Shown here: in pieces, positions 12,256 through 22,040 of the stretch
How positions within the stretch are numbered: position 1 is the first letter of the stretch
Layout: each line of letters begins with the position of its first letter
Assembly (NCBI GenBank): GCA_004802725.1
Contig: SGPM01000017.1
Coordinates: 1-64,000, forward strand
Source: Antrodiella citrinella
Taxonomy: Eukaryota > Basidiomycota > Agaricomycetes > Polyporales > Steccherinaceae
DNA: 64,000 bases
Direction: 5' to 3'
Notes under the pieces: model-generated
Told to the model about the DNA's origin: nothing
Seen by the model: the letters and a program-made list of their open reading frames with translations, nothing else
Database searches by the model: none
Position numbers and translations under genes: made by a program

Positions 12256-12577
12256 CCGCCGCCATATAAGAAACTCACACTTGACGCTCGTAGAAAGTCG
12301 CGATCGAGTCAGTCCAGAGTCACCTTTATAGACGATCGTGTTCTTGCTTGATTCGACTAGATCAACTGGCCAACAATCTTAGCGAGAGAGAACATGCTTT
12401 GTATTTGTGCGTACAGTAGCCTATTGAAGAATGTAGCATCAATATGTAGGAAGAGGGAAGAAAAGCATAGTGAAGTAGAAAGTGAAGCAACAAGAAAGCC
12501 TGAAAGCAACTAGTATCTGGATACACTAACATATCGTACAACGACAAACGCAAAGAGTGAAGAAAGAAAGAACAACA
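12256..12577. other. Intergenic region between valyl-tRNA synthetase start and CNNM gene stop
   Basis: These 322 bases hold the promoter and 5' UTR of the synthetase and the 3' UTR of the CNNM-type gene, both on the minus strand. No credible ORF is present. The position of transcription starts relative to the ATG at 12255 would decide which synthetase isoforms are made. Confidence 0.4.
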
Positions 12578-15500
12578 CTAGTACCAAGACTTGTCCGGCC
12601 CACTCTTCTCCTTACTCTCAGGTATCCGAACATCCCCAACAACCATCTCATTTGTAGGTGTCATGTTCCGCTTGATCCTTTCAGCGACCACGACACCACT
12701 CCGATCTCCCGTCAAAGGACTACTCTTGTATCGCGTCCCCTTCGGCACGGGCCCAGCAGCCGTGCCAGCGTTGGCACGTCGTTTGCGTTCAATGAGAATG
12801 GCCTGCTCGATGGATGCTGGGGAGGAGCTGCGAGACACGGCAGCCGCTGCTATATGAACCCCCAATCCTGCAGCTGCAGAGACGGGGATAGGTGCACGGA
12901 TGGTCGGGGCCGCGAAAGAATTCGGCTTCCATCTGGAAATACTACGCTCAGAGGTGTTGACTGGTTCAGATCCGTAGGGCGTGCCAGTACCCGATGGAAT
13001 GAGGGCACTTTGCAAATCCGGGATGCCTTCGACGGGAGAATGTGGTACAGATTTAGACTCCTCAGGCTCTTCGTTTCCGTCAACAGTAACCTCAAGAGCG
13101 TCAGCAGGAAGGTCCTTGTCCACTTTTCGAGGCGTCGGCGGAGCACTCCTAGAGCGAGCAAACGCAAGACCCTTGAAATTCAAGTTCTTCAGCGTAGGAA
13201 GAGTCATTGGCTTGTGAACTGGAGGAACGTTTGGTTCAGGCAATGTGACGGGGTGGGGCGGCGATGCATCAAGATCGGGACTGAAGTTGTGCTTGTAAAC
13301 CGAAGGAGCTTTGGCATCATTGGAACCATACGAGCTGAGATCGGGATGGCCCTGAGGGTCAAACTCGTCGTAGATTTCCTCTCCGATAAGTTCTGGATGA
13401 CCTTGTGAGTGAAGAATATTCCAGCACTAGTCTGGAGCATGCATACCTTCCAAAACATCCTCGAGAGTAATGAGGCCCAAAGGCATAACAGCAGGGTCAA
13501 TGCCTTGCAAGAACTGAGCAGGGATCAATCATTGGTGCTACGTTACAACGAAGTGAGACACTCACCTCATCTGCGTTCTGCTCAGTCAAAACAGCGTCAG
13601 CCGGCATACTTTGCTCATATCTCCCGAACGACGCTCTCGGTAAAGTTAAACTCGCTCTCAATCCTTTGACCTTGCTTGCTCCTTCACTTTCCTCCGTGGG
13701 ACTGCCCATCTCAATATCATTAGGCTTCTTCTTGCTTCTGCCTCGTTTGCGAGACCATTTCGAACGTGAAGGCTCTCCGTCATCTTCCTTATCGCTATCC
13801 CGTATCGTCTCAGTGTCGCTCTCAACGTCCTTATCCTTACTCTTCCTATGACGTCTCTTCTTGGACTTCCGAGAGGACGGAATTGTGCCCGCGTCGTCGG
13901 AATCACTGTCAGAACTCGAGTCCGAGTCTCCCATTCCAACGCGATCTTTGAGACGTTGGGTCAGACCGCGCTTAACAGCTTTCTTCACACTGACGGCACG
14001 GTCGANGCTGTATCTGCTGACGATGGCCATGTGAGAGCGACCTTCTTGGAACCTGTCCAAGATACCTAGAAGGGGCTCGTTGTTTGGNACGAAGAGTACT
14101 TTGTTCAAGGGAATATTGCGGACCGGAACGGCGTCTGGATAATTTGTCAGTACATAGCCTCCGCAAGTAATCAAAGCTTCATACCTTTGGGGTCTAGTAA
14201 AACACACTACGACAGAAGTTTAACACNAGGAAATGGAAAGCGGAAATGAGATGACATACCTGCTTGACCAGTAGGATACCGATAACTTTCCTTACTTTCT
14301 TGACATTGGGCGGCGGACTCTTCCTGCCCGCAAGAGGATTGCTCCTCGATAAATCGGGTGTCAAGCCGCCCAAACCTTCCCTCGAATCGACCGCCGCACC
14401 CATAGCTACCAACGTGGANATTGCGACCTCGACCTCCTCGTAGACAGGGATCCTAGAATGACCAGTCATACAGATCTTGCGTAGTGTATCATAATCCAGC
14501 TTCGCGTCGATGGACAGCATGAACACGTCGTCGATAGGCGTCATTGCCTGTTTGACGACCTGCGAGTAGACTCAGTCAGCTGGAGACGCGCCGCAGTATT
14601 ACGATGCAATCGTACCTTCTCTTGCAGGTCCAACGCGCCTCCGATNATNGTAACGGTATCAGTCTTCAAATCGCCGCCGTGTTCGCCGGCACTGGAGTGC
14701 ATNGCAATAAGCTCTTTGAGCTCGGTCCTTCTGTAAATGATGCCGTGATGCGGTCCGAGCACGAACTCCAGAAGTCTAGCAACTGGCCATGCAACAAGTC
14801 CCTATAGAAGCTGGCATTAGATTCGAAAACACGAGAAAAACGGGGNCCNTACCAGNGTCCAGAGAAGGACGTTAACGATGCCGGCCATCTTCGCGCCGAA
14901 GTACAATCCATAACGCGTGCAGAGGGATTGAGGGATGATTTCGGCGAAGCTACGGAGACGACGGGTCAGTGACGGAGCGTGACGGAGCGACGAGGGTGAT
15001 GGTCACGCGAGCGTGACGATGTGATATTCCGCGTTTGAGCAAAACGCGGCCAGCGGGATAACGACATTCATACGGATATGAATGTCGAGCACGGCCAAAG
15101 CATGGCGGACACGAAAAAAATAATAGACACGTACATCACGATAAGAATNGTACTGACGATGACACTCTGCACGCCGCCTCCGAGAATTGGATCAGAGATG
15201 ACGGGGAGCGTCTCGTTCACGATCATGTTGGCGAGCAGGAGCGTGACGAGCAGGAGATGGCCATCCTTGCGAATAGGCTTGATCTTGTTGGCAAACACCT
15301 TCTGCTCACTGGGAGATCGAGAAGTCAGTNCGGCTGTTGCTCCGACGCGACGAGACAGAACTTACGGTGTACCACTGACACTNAATACGTTCAACTGAGT
15401 CTCGTCGAGACTCATATACCCCAACGTCAGACCGGCAAACAGACCCGATGCCAAGACAAGGATGGGAATGAGGCAGGCAAACGCGATGAATTTGGCATCG

Positions 15501-15700
15501 TGNGGCTGGCTGTCGCGCTTGGACCACGAGTGGAGGAGACTGGGGTTGACGGCGAGCGCGCCGTGTGTGGCGTTTGAATGCCAAGCATAGGAGGAGAAAG
15601 GAATGCGGAAGTCTGGGACATGCTTGGAGGCCACCGATGCTAGCGTTAAGAGCAGTTTCGGTATACGGGATGGAATGTAGTGCAGAGAAGTTGGTACCAT
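12578..15700 (-). CDS. CNNM/Mam3-type membrane protein (DUF21 plus CBS domains)
   Basis: The protein resembles yeast Mam3 and animal CNNM metal transporters, which sit in vacuolar or plasma membranes and affect Mg2+/Mn2+ homeostasis. From start 15700 (MVPTSLHYIPSRIPKLLL) it has an N-terminal hydrophobic signal, then DUF21 helices (FIAFACLIPILVLASGLFAG, TLGYMSLDETQLNV, LLLVTLLLANMIVNETLP, then the helix ending FAEIIPQSLCTRYGLYFG). The CBS pair follows (AMTPIDDVFMLSIDAK, GHSRIPVYEE, KVIGILLVKQV, then GLITLEDVLEELIGEEIYDE). A Ser/Asp-rich and Lys/Arg-rich loop of about 140 residues (DSDSSSDSDSDDAGT) interrupts the CBS region. The tail is disordered. The stop is at 12580-12578. Several n bases (14.0-15.5 kb) leave unknown residues but do not shift the frame. 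It is divergent from the ASXH gene with only 174 bases between starts. Confidence 0.9.
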
Positions 15701-15874
15701 TCGATGAGAGGGCGTGTCCGCTGAGAAAGCTGAAGGACACCTGTGTCCTTGGCGGACTCGGAGCTCGGGTGTTAAGTAGCTTCGGCTGTCTCCCCACAGT
15801 CATCCTCCTCACGTAAGCATGCAGCTCGATAAGCTGCAGCCTCTCTCCCACACTCATTTCTCTCGTGGCGCACG
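15701..15874. promoter_or_regulatory. Compact bidirectional promoter (CNNM gene / ASXH gene)
   Basis: Only 174 bases separate the two start codons on opposite strands. Both promoters must lie here or overlap the coding ends. No TATA box is obvious, which fits housekeeping-type expression. Alternative upstream ATGs for the minus gene (15803, 15857) are in another frame and are not used in my model. Confidence 0.5.
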
Positions 15875-17238
15875 ATGTCGGACCCTCGTCTCAAGAGAAC
15901 AAGAAATGCATCTACAAAGGCCCAAAATGCAGCAACTGCCGCGTCCTTGTCGTCTTCGTCGCGTTCTGCCAACGCAGCGGGGCCAAGCGGGGCCAAACGC
16001 AAGGCCCAAGAGTCTGATGAACCAGACCAGGCCAGTGCAAACAAACTGCACCAATTGCTCACGAGCAGCAAGAGTCAGCTGTGTACTATGGACATCTCCG
16101 TGCGTCACTTTCTTCGCCACAGGCAGCAGCGCCATGACTTGTCCAAGTCACCGCAAGTGCCCTCCTCTGGTCTCTCCTGTTGAACGAAACCGCAGGATGT
16201 CTTGAACTACGAGAACTTTGTCAGCCTGTCGCAAGAGTCTCAGGAGCAACTCTGTCTTCTGCTGCCTCCCACCGCGTTCTCTTCCTTCCGTCCAAAGCTT
16301 TCCGCCTTGCATCCTGCTACTGCACGTGCCCGTACACCCATGGCTAGCGGCAGCAACGACGCGTCTGATGCAATGGACGTCGATGCATCAACTTTTGTTC
16401 AACAACCTGCTACGCTAAACGCGAATGTGTTCACCTCATCAGCGTTCACTGCTGCATCGGTCACATTTCAGGACCACTTGTTCTCCGGTTGGAAGACCGC
16501 GCCGACGTTGGCGAAATTAGAGAAATTCAACGAACGCGTTCAGGAGGGGTCTGATCATGCCGAGTGGAAAGACGAGGCCTGGGATGCCGAAGCTCTGCCA
16601 CAGAAGCAACGCACAAAGTCAGTCTTCCCATGACGCTCCCCATCAATGACACAAAATACTGATTCATCATGCGCAGTTTCTCTTTCGACGACCTTGCCCA
16701 TCTCGCCAAACGCTCGCTTGTCAGAGAGGGTGACTTGCTCGCTTACAAGCGCACATTCAGTCCCCCTGGAATCACGGTGGAGAAAGACCTGCTGGCAAGT
16801 CGTATGACTTCCGGCGTGGCGTGCTATGCACTCACACGTTCTTCACAGGTTCGGTCTATAGACCGCAAGTCGCACGCACTAGACCTTCTCCTCCAGCCGG
16901 GACTCACCAAGTCTCTGCCGTTAGACCTCATGGTGATCGGTGCACCGGATCCTACGCCTCCCACCTTGACGATGGAGGGCGTTCTCAGCTCAGTCGATCT
17001 CGAGGATGGTATCCTGGAAGTGGTCGGTCAAATCACAAAGGCGGACATTTACACGGTGGTGAAGTCTGCCGCCAAAGATCCTGAAATTAGCGCGTCTGTC
17101 TACTCCACACGGTCTGCGAAGGCGGTCAGTGTTTGGCGTTGGCCGGAGGAAGTCACGCATGACCAGGCGCAGCAGATGATTCGGCCGAGAGGCGGGCGTG
17201 AACTTTTAGCTTCTGTGTACTTCATGAGAAACACGTGA
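15875..17238 (+). CDS. Asx-homology (ASXH/DEUBAD) domain protein
   Basis: ASXH domains activate BAP1/UCH37-type deubiquitinases in animals. Exons are 15875-16099, 16196-16617 and 16677-16794, then 16849-17238. The domain spans exon 1 to 3: NKLHQLLTSSKSQLCTMDIS, DVLNYENFVSLSQESQEQLC, LLLPPTAF, then SGWKTAPTLAKLEKFNERVQ, DHAEWKDEAWD and FSFDDLAHLAKRSLV. The N-terminus is low-complexity with basic residues (SGAKRKAQ), consistent with a nuclear protein. The C-terminal part (LDLLLQPGLTKSLPLDLMVI and following) is conserved-looking but unknown to me. The third intron would use a GC donor (GCAAGT at 16795); because it is 54 bases and open, it could instead be translated. A possible partner deubiquitinase lies at 29.2-30.8 kb. 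Confidence 0.75.
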
Positions 17239-17500
17239 AAATTGGACTGAAATTACTAGGACTTGAGGAGTTTTGGTGTCTTGATACATTGTACAACACA
17301 ACAGTGGTATGCAGAGAATGGTATGTCCAGATGCTAGAATGACTATCTAGCCGTTAACTTGTTCTCGAGCCTCAACTGATACCAGAGACTCGAGAGTGAA
17401 GTTGAAACGTTGACCCTAACTGATATCAACGTTAACAGCCTAGGATGCCTAGCTTAGTAAGCGCGTCGACCGATCGATTCGTTCTGCCAGTGTGCGCCTG
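17239..17500. other. Intergenic region with a short inverted repeat
   Basis: No gene is seen. An imperfect hairpin AACGTTGA...TCAACGTT lies near 17.41-17.44 kb. It marks the transition from the ASXH gene to a decayed stretch running to about 19.1 kb. Confidence 0.3.
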
Positions 17501-17519
17501 AACTGACAACTCCCCGACA

Positions 17520-18140
17520 CGATGTCAACGTCGTACCCATCCTCTGGCTATTCGGACGAAATGGATGGATCTGGAGCGACCGAAAATACGGGCCACTGCT
17601 GTCGCACTGGCATGCAGCAGAGGCCAAACTCATCCACGAGGCAGGAAGATTCTGGCAAAGCAAGTCGGACTTTCTGTCCTCCAAAGGTTACATCCTCTGT
17701 CGCAAAGTGCCACCTGAGGCCTAAGACTTGGCACGGGGCGCACCTTAATGGAGAGGTCGTACAATTCTTGGATTACGCAAACTTCTCGTCTCAATTTCGA
17801 GTAACTCCTGGCGAGCCTTTCTGTGCGCAAGACAACGATACTATTCTTACCTGCGTCAGAACCTTCTGTCTACGGTCGATGCTCGTCACATCGGTGGTGA
17901 GCTTGTGCATATCTACAAGACCGTGACGACTCGTGGTTCACCTGAACTAGCGTATATGTGCAAGCGATTACCACGAGACTACAGTGACAACTTGAACCGA
18001 GCAAGAGTTCAGGGCATCGATTGGGTTTCGATGTGGTGTTCGTCATTTTGGCCTACATGACCAGAAAGGATCCGGCAAATCCTACTATACGCCACTTTGT
18101 CAGCTCAGCTGAAGACGTCTTGTACGTGCGTATTCCGACT
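17520..18140 (+). pseudogene. Relic resembling a fungal protein-kinase-like gene (N-lobe part)
   Basis: Pieces in shifting frames are interrupted by stops. They read WLFGRNGWIWSDRKYGPL, WHAAEAKLIHEAGRFW and FLSSKGYILCRKVPP, then LLSTVDARHIGGELVHIYKT and SPELAYMCKRLPRDYSD. The pattern LDAR-IGG-LVxIYK-V followed by SPEL is common at the N-lobe of kinase-like proteins expanded in mushrooms. No catalytic loop was found downstream. A distal piece RWALWWFF near 18.98 kb could be a remnant of the C-terminus, separated by the repeat copy. In-frame stops (for example after VPPEA and in the WPT region) make it non-functional as it stands. The family assignment is from memory of the motif pattern and is tentative. 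Confidence 0.4.
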
Positions 18141-18349
18141 CGCTCAGCGTCATTAGTGTCTGTGATTCTTACGTGCGAACCAGTCAGTCGAATTCTTAGG
18201 CATGGCGGCCAGAATTTGTGAGTCCACTCAGGCTCTTCCTATTTGCAAGTATCATGAGTATAATAATTCTACCCAGACTCTGTCGCTGTTCATATGTGTG
18301 CCATAGGTCCACTGCGTCAATTGGTATGAACTAATAAGCGAAGGCACAT

Positions 18350-18880
18350 ATGACCCGTGTTTTTTCGACTTTTTTTTTGGGGGGACGGGTGACAAATGGG
18401 TACAATGGTACGACCTCCACAGACGTCGAAGACGCAAGCTCATAACGTCAATAATTTCGCTGTATTCGCACATACTTCAAGCGCGCAGTCTGCAGGGTGC
18501 GTCGTGTGCTTGACTGTTACTGTTTTCAAGTTCGCTATTGAACTGAACTACTACAGTACCCAGCCCTGCAAGACCTTCTCCCGCTGGCAGAGCAAGCGAC
18601 AAGTGGCACACCTCCAACGAGGGAACAGTTCCGTTCGGCTCTTAGTCGTTTCTTGCAACGGCCATGCTTTGATCGCTTGCTCAGGAGTGACCCAAACGAT
18701 TTCATCTTGGGGCGAGCTGTGGCGGGGATCAGGGCATGGTTTCGTATACCAACACTATGATCTTGAGGGCGTAATCGGTGGATGTTCTAGCATCTTGGAC
18801 ACATCTAGGGAATGGGTTTTAACAGTATCTCTTCAATTTAGCTATGTCGTTCGTACTAAGCATGCACACAGGACTACGCA
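18350..18880 (+). repeat. Dispersed repeat copy 2 (frameshifted copy of the short two-exon gene)
   Basis: This is the partner of the minus-strand copy at 7.19-7.78 kb. Its exon 2 (18557-18760, 67 codons plus TGA) is intact and equal in length to copy 1, reading LQDLLPLAEQATSGTPPTRE and ending GIRAWFRIPTL. Exon 1 carries a one-base insertion near 18430 relative to copy 1 and an upstream homopolymer (nine T then six G, about 18366-18382), which break the reading frame. Copy 2 exon 2 looks better preserved as protein than copy 1. It lies within the decayed stretch beside the kinase-like relic. Confidence 0.7.
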
Positions 18881-19434
18881 TTGTATCATGAGCTCGTTTG
18901 GCAGTAGTCATTGCATCTCGCCGTTGGCCCGCTCTCCTGGACCATTGTGTCATCTCTTCCTCAGACAATGTACGCGATGGGCTCTGTGGTGGTTCTTCTA
19001 AGGCTCGGAGTTCTCAGATACGCTGTAGTTGTGTTGAACTTGAAGAGTCTGAGACGGAAGTTGTAACCCTAACCTCTCATTGATATACAAGCGCTCATCA
19101 TAATAACTGTACCGTGACCCCGGGCCTTAGATTGATTAATGTCCTTCTTGCCAACGTCCTTAACTTGTCCTTGACATTAGTGAACTGTTTCCTCCAAGTC
19201 CGCCCATGGCTCTCCTTCTTCATTGCCAGCATTTAAACATCCACCGTATCTCCCAGTGACTCGCTACGGTGTTGCGGCCTTCCGTTTGTGCATGAGCGCC
19301 ATCATGATGATTGCGCTTCCCGTGACTCATCTCGCTCAGAGTTTGCTTAGAGCCACACTCGACGTTTACTGTTTCAAGGTCGACCACTTGAACTTGAACT
19401 TGTTCATTCCTCTCCACGGTGACATTGATCGAAG
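18881..19434. other. Intergenic region upstream of the MFS transporter
   Basis: No intact gene is seen. Bases near 19.03-19.09 kb (GAAGTTGTAACCCTAAC, then TTGATATACAA) loosely resemble bases near 17.40-17.44 kb, so the decayed stretch may be bounded by diverged direct repeats. The promoter of the MFS gene should lie in the last few hundred bases. Confidence 0.3.
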
Positions 19435-21090
19435 ATGGCCCCTACAGAGCTGATTTCGACGGCGTTGGACATCACACTTCCGAAGAAATGGCTTTCGTCG
19501 TCGCGCGCAATTGAGCGTGCTCCGTCGACCACCAATACTACGACGAATGCTTCCCTGACAGGAGATGCAGACCCCGAGTTCATGCTGCCCAAGAGAAGGT
19601 CTCTGGTGATCATAATAATGACCAATGTGTTGTTGCAGGTGCGCATTGACCCTGCTCTCTGTCTCACACGACTCATATTCGTTGAACAGATCTCGTTCTT
19701 CATCATTGTCTCGTCCTCGAACCTGTATTCGGAACATTTGGGCGGGACATCCACCTTCTCTGGTATTGTCATTGGTATTCCGACACTCATCTCGGGCATA
19801 TGTCTTATTCCCCTCGTGAGGATCGACCAAGGTACGCGACACAAATCTATGTGGTCTGCACATTGACTAAATGATGTTGATTCCCAGGCCGGTACACACG
19901 ACCGCTGCATTTCGCTTGTGCGTCGTCCGTACTGGGACACATACTTTATGCAGTCGCGTACAAAGCGAACTGGTTGTACCTGATTCTCATTGGTCGTATG
20001 GTCTCGGGTCTGAGCTTCACATTCTTCATGTACACCAAACGCTATTGCTCGGATGCACGCATCGTCGGTGTTAGACGACGAACTACCCTCGCAGGCTGGT
20101 TGGTCGTCGGACAAGGTATTGGGTTCAGTTTGGGCCCTTTTGTCGGTGGTCTACTGTGCGTAAACTTTCGACTTGTGCCCAATTTAGTCAGCTGATCTTT
20201 TGGACAGCTACAAAATCGGATTCTCCAATGCAGTCTTCAATGGCTTCAGCAGCCCTGCATGGTTGATGGCTGTGGTCTGGACCATCTTCTGGGCAGTCGT
20301 GTACTTCTGGTTCGAAGATGTCCCTGAAACCGCCCTTTCACCCTCGGAAATTGAACTGTCCAACCTCTCACCCTCCTCACACAATACCACCAATATGGTC
20401 TCAGATTCTGTTGTTTCCGATTCTCGCGCACCGTCCGAGATCGAGGTAGCAAACATCAACGTGGAGATAGCGAACGTGTCCGAAGACAACCAGTCTTTCC
20501 GGATGTCCGCTCCCCAATGGGGAGTCACGGCAACGATGTGCTGGTTCGCCATGACCTGTTTCTTCACGCTAGGTGCGTGGGAGGCAAACATCCCAGTCTT
20601 CACCGGTGCCGTCCTCCACTTCAGCCCGTTCGCCGCCGGTAACCTCATTGCGCTGGGCGGAGTCTGCACCTTCCCCTTCCTGATCGCCAACGTCCTGTTC
20701 GCGCGGCGATACCAAGACCGACTCACGCTTGCGATTGGGACCGCGGCTGGAAGTGCCGGGCTGTTCATCATGCTGGCCATCCTGCAAACCGATTCCATTC
20801 ACTACGGTGGTGTCTTCATCTCGTGGTTCCTTATTGCGCTGGGTTTCAACCTTGCCAGTACCGTCACACTCAGTCTACTCTCCAAGCAACTACCTAGTCG
20901 GTGGAACCAACGCACGAGTTTGATGATTCAGTATAGCAACTACGCTGGACGTGTCACGGGTGCAATTTGGGGAGGAGCGGGTGTGCATATTGGCATGATC
21001 GGCTACGTTTGCTTGCAGATCGGCATCGTAGCCATCGGGTTCGTTATGTTCTCGACGCTCTGGAAGAACTTGAAGGCCAAAACTGGTTGA
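19435..21090 (+). CDS. Major facilitator superfamily transporter
   Basis: Four exons (19435-19638, 19690-19831, 19888-20155, 20208-21090) join in frame with GT-AG introns to give about 500 residues. Hydrophobic helices alternate with short loops. The family motif between helices 2 and 3 region reads GRMVSGLSFTFFMYTKRY, and the helix 4-5 region reads RRRTTLAGWLVVGQGIGFSL. A cytoplasmic loop of about 100 polar residues (EIELSNLSPSSHNTTN onward) splits the two six-helix halves, and the second half begins GVTATMCWFAMTCFFTLG. The pattern resembles CLN7/MFSD8 and SPX-MFS type fungal transporters, but no SPX domain is present. Substrate cannot be told. It probably acts in the vacuolar or plasma membrane. 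Confidence 0.85.
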
Positions 21091-22040
21091 AATTACTGGT
21101 TGAAATTGTGTCTACTGGGACCAAATCAAAGTGATACATTTAGACTTCTAGTGAGTGTTATATCGTATTGACCATTCCTGCGGCTCGGCTTATTCGCCAT
21201 GCGTAGCTCTACTCTCGTCCACTTGTTGTAATCAATACTATAATGGCGATACATAACAATGTTGACTTGAAAGCACGCTGAATGAGCTCAGAATTCTGAT
21301 TCAAGACCAGTGTTGGTATGTTTATCGGCTATTTGGTTTGTGCATAATGCCCTCCGTTGTTTGCATTGAAGGTCGGAGCCAAATGTGGCACACATCGGCC
21401 GTCGTCACCGCCTTCTAGCTGCAACTTCAGTTTCCGAAGTTTCCAAGGGCAAAACATTGAGGAGTTTACCTATCTCCGATCATGTGTGCTTGTGTGTCTG
21501 CCCGCGACACCGTCTCCTGCGGCGACCCAAGCCCTCTCGGAAAAACGCACACCTGCCGTGGTGGATCAATGTGCATCGTGTTCTGGTGAGTGAGGATATA
21601 CACGTGCTACGTTCAGACCAAGCCTGCGCGCTCATGTTACCTTCTGAGTCCAAGATTATTTTGAGAGAGCATGCGCAGATTCGGTNTGCGTTCGGAGATG
21701 TTCCATCGCAAATANCAAATTGTCGCAGCCAAAATCTCCACTGCGCGGTCGCAGCAAGAGTAGTAAGGCGAAATTCGCCCGCTGCACTGCTCGCNGCCGG
21801 ATCCGAGATGGCGCCTACGCGGACCCACCGCTCCAACTTGGCGTTTGCTAAGTCCTGCCTTAGAGAAACATCGGGGAGGGCAAATCCGTCCGACAAAATG
21901 CAAACGCGAAAATCATGCTCCAAGGCCGCCAGGTATAAAAGGTTGTACATGCATCGTNTCTTTGTTCGGTGTGCGATTCCTTTCTAACTCGTGCCACTCA
22001 AGTTCTTTTGTCGACGATCCGCATCCCCCGTCCATANATC
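21091..22040. other. Intergenic region with promoter of the stalked secreted protein
   Basis: About 950 bases lack a supportable gene. Four n bases occur from 21.68 kb on. The ORFs are short and overlap on both strands without recognisable products. The last 110 bases contain the TATA box listed separately. Confidence 0.4.
21934..21941 (+). promoter_or_regulatory. TATA box of secreted-protein gene A
   Basis: TATAAAAG lies exactly 107 bases before the ATG at 22041. Paralogue C has the same octamer at the same distance from its ATG, which supports both the box and the chosen starts. Confidence 0.6.

Noticed and set aside
12557..13408. Plus-strand ORF of 283 codons
   Set aside because: It is the complement of the disordered C-terminal part of the CNNM-type protein, and its composition reflects that.
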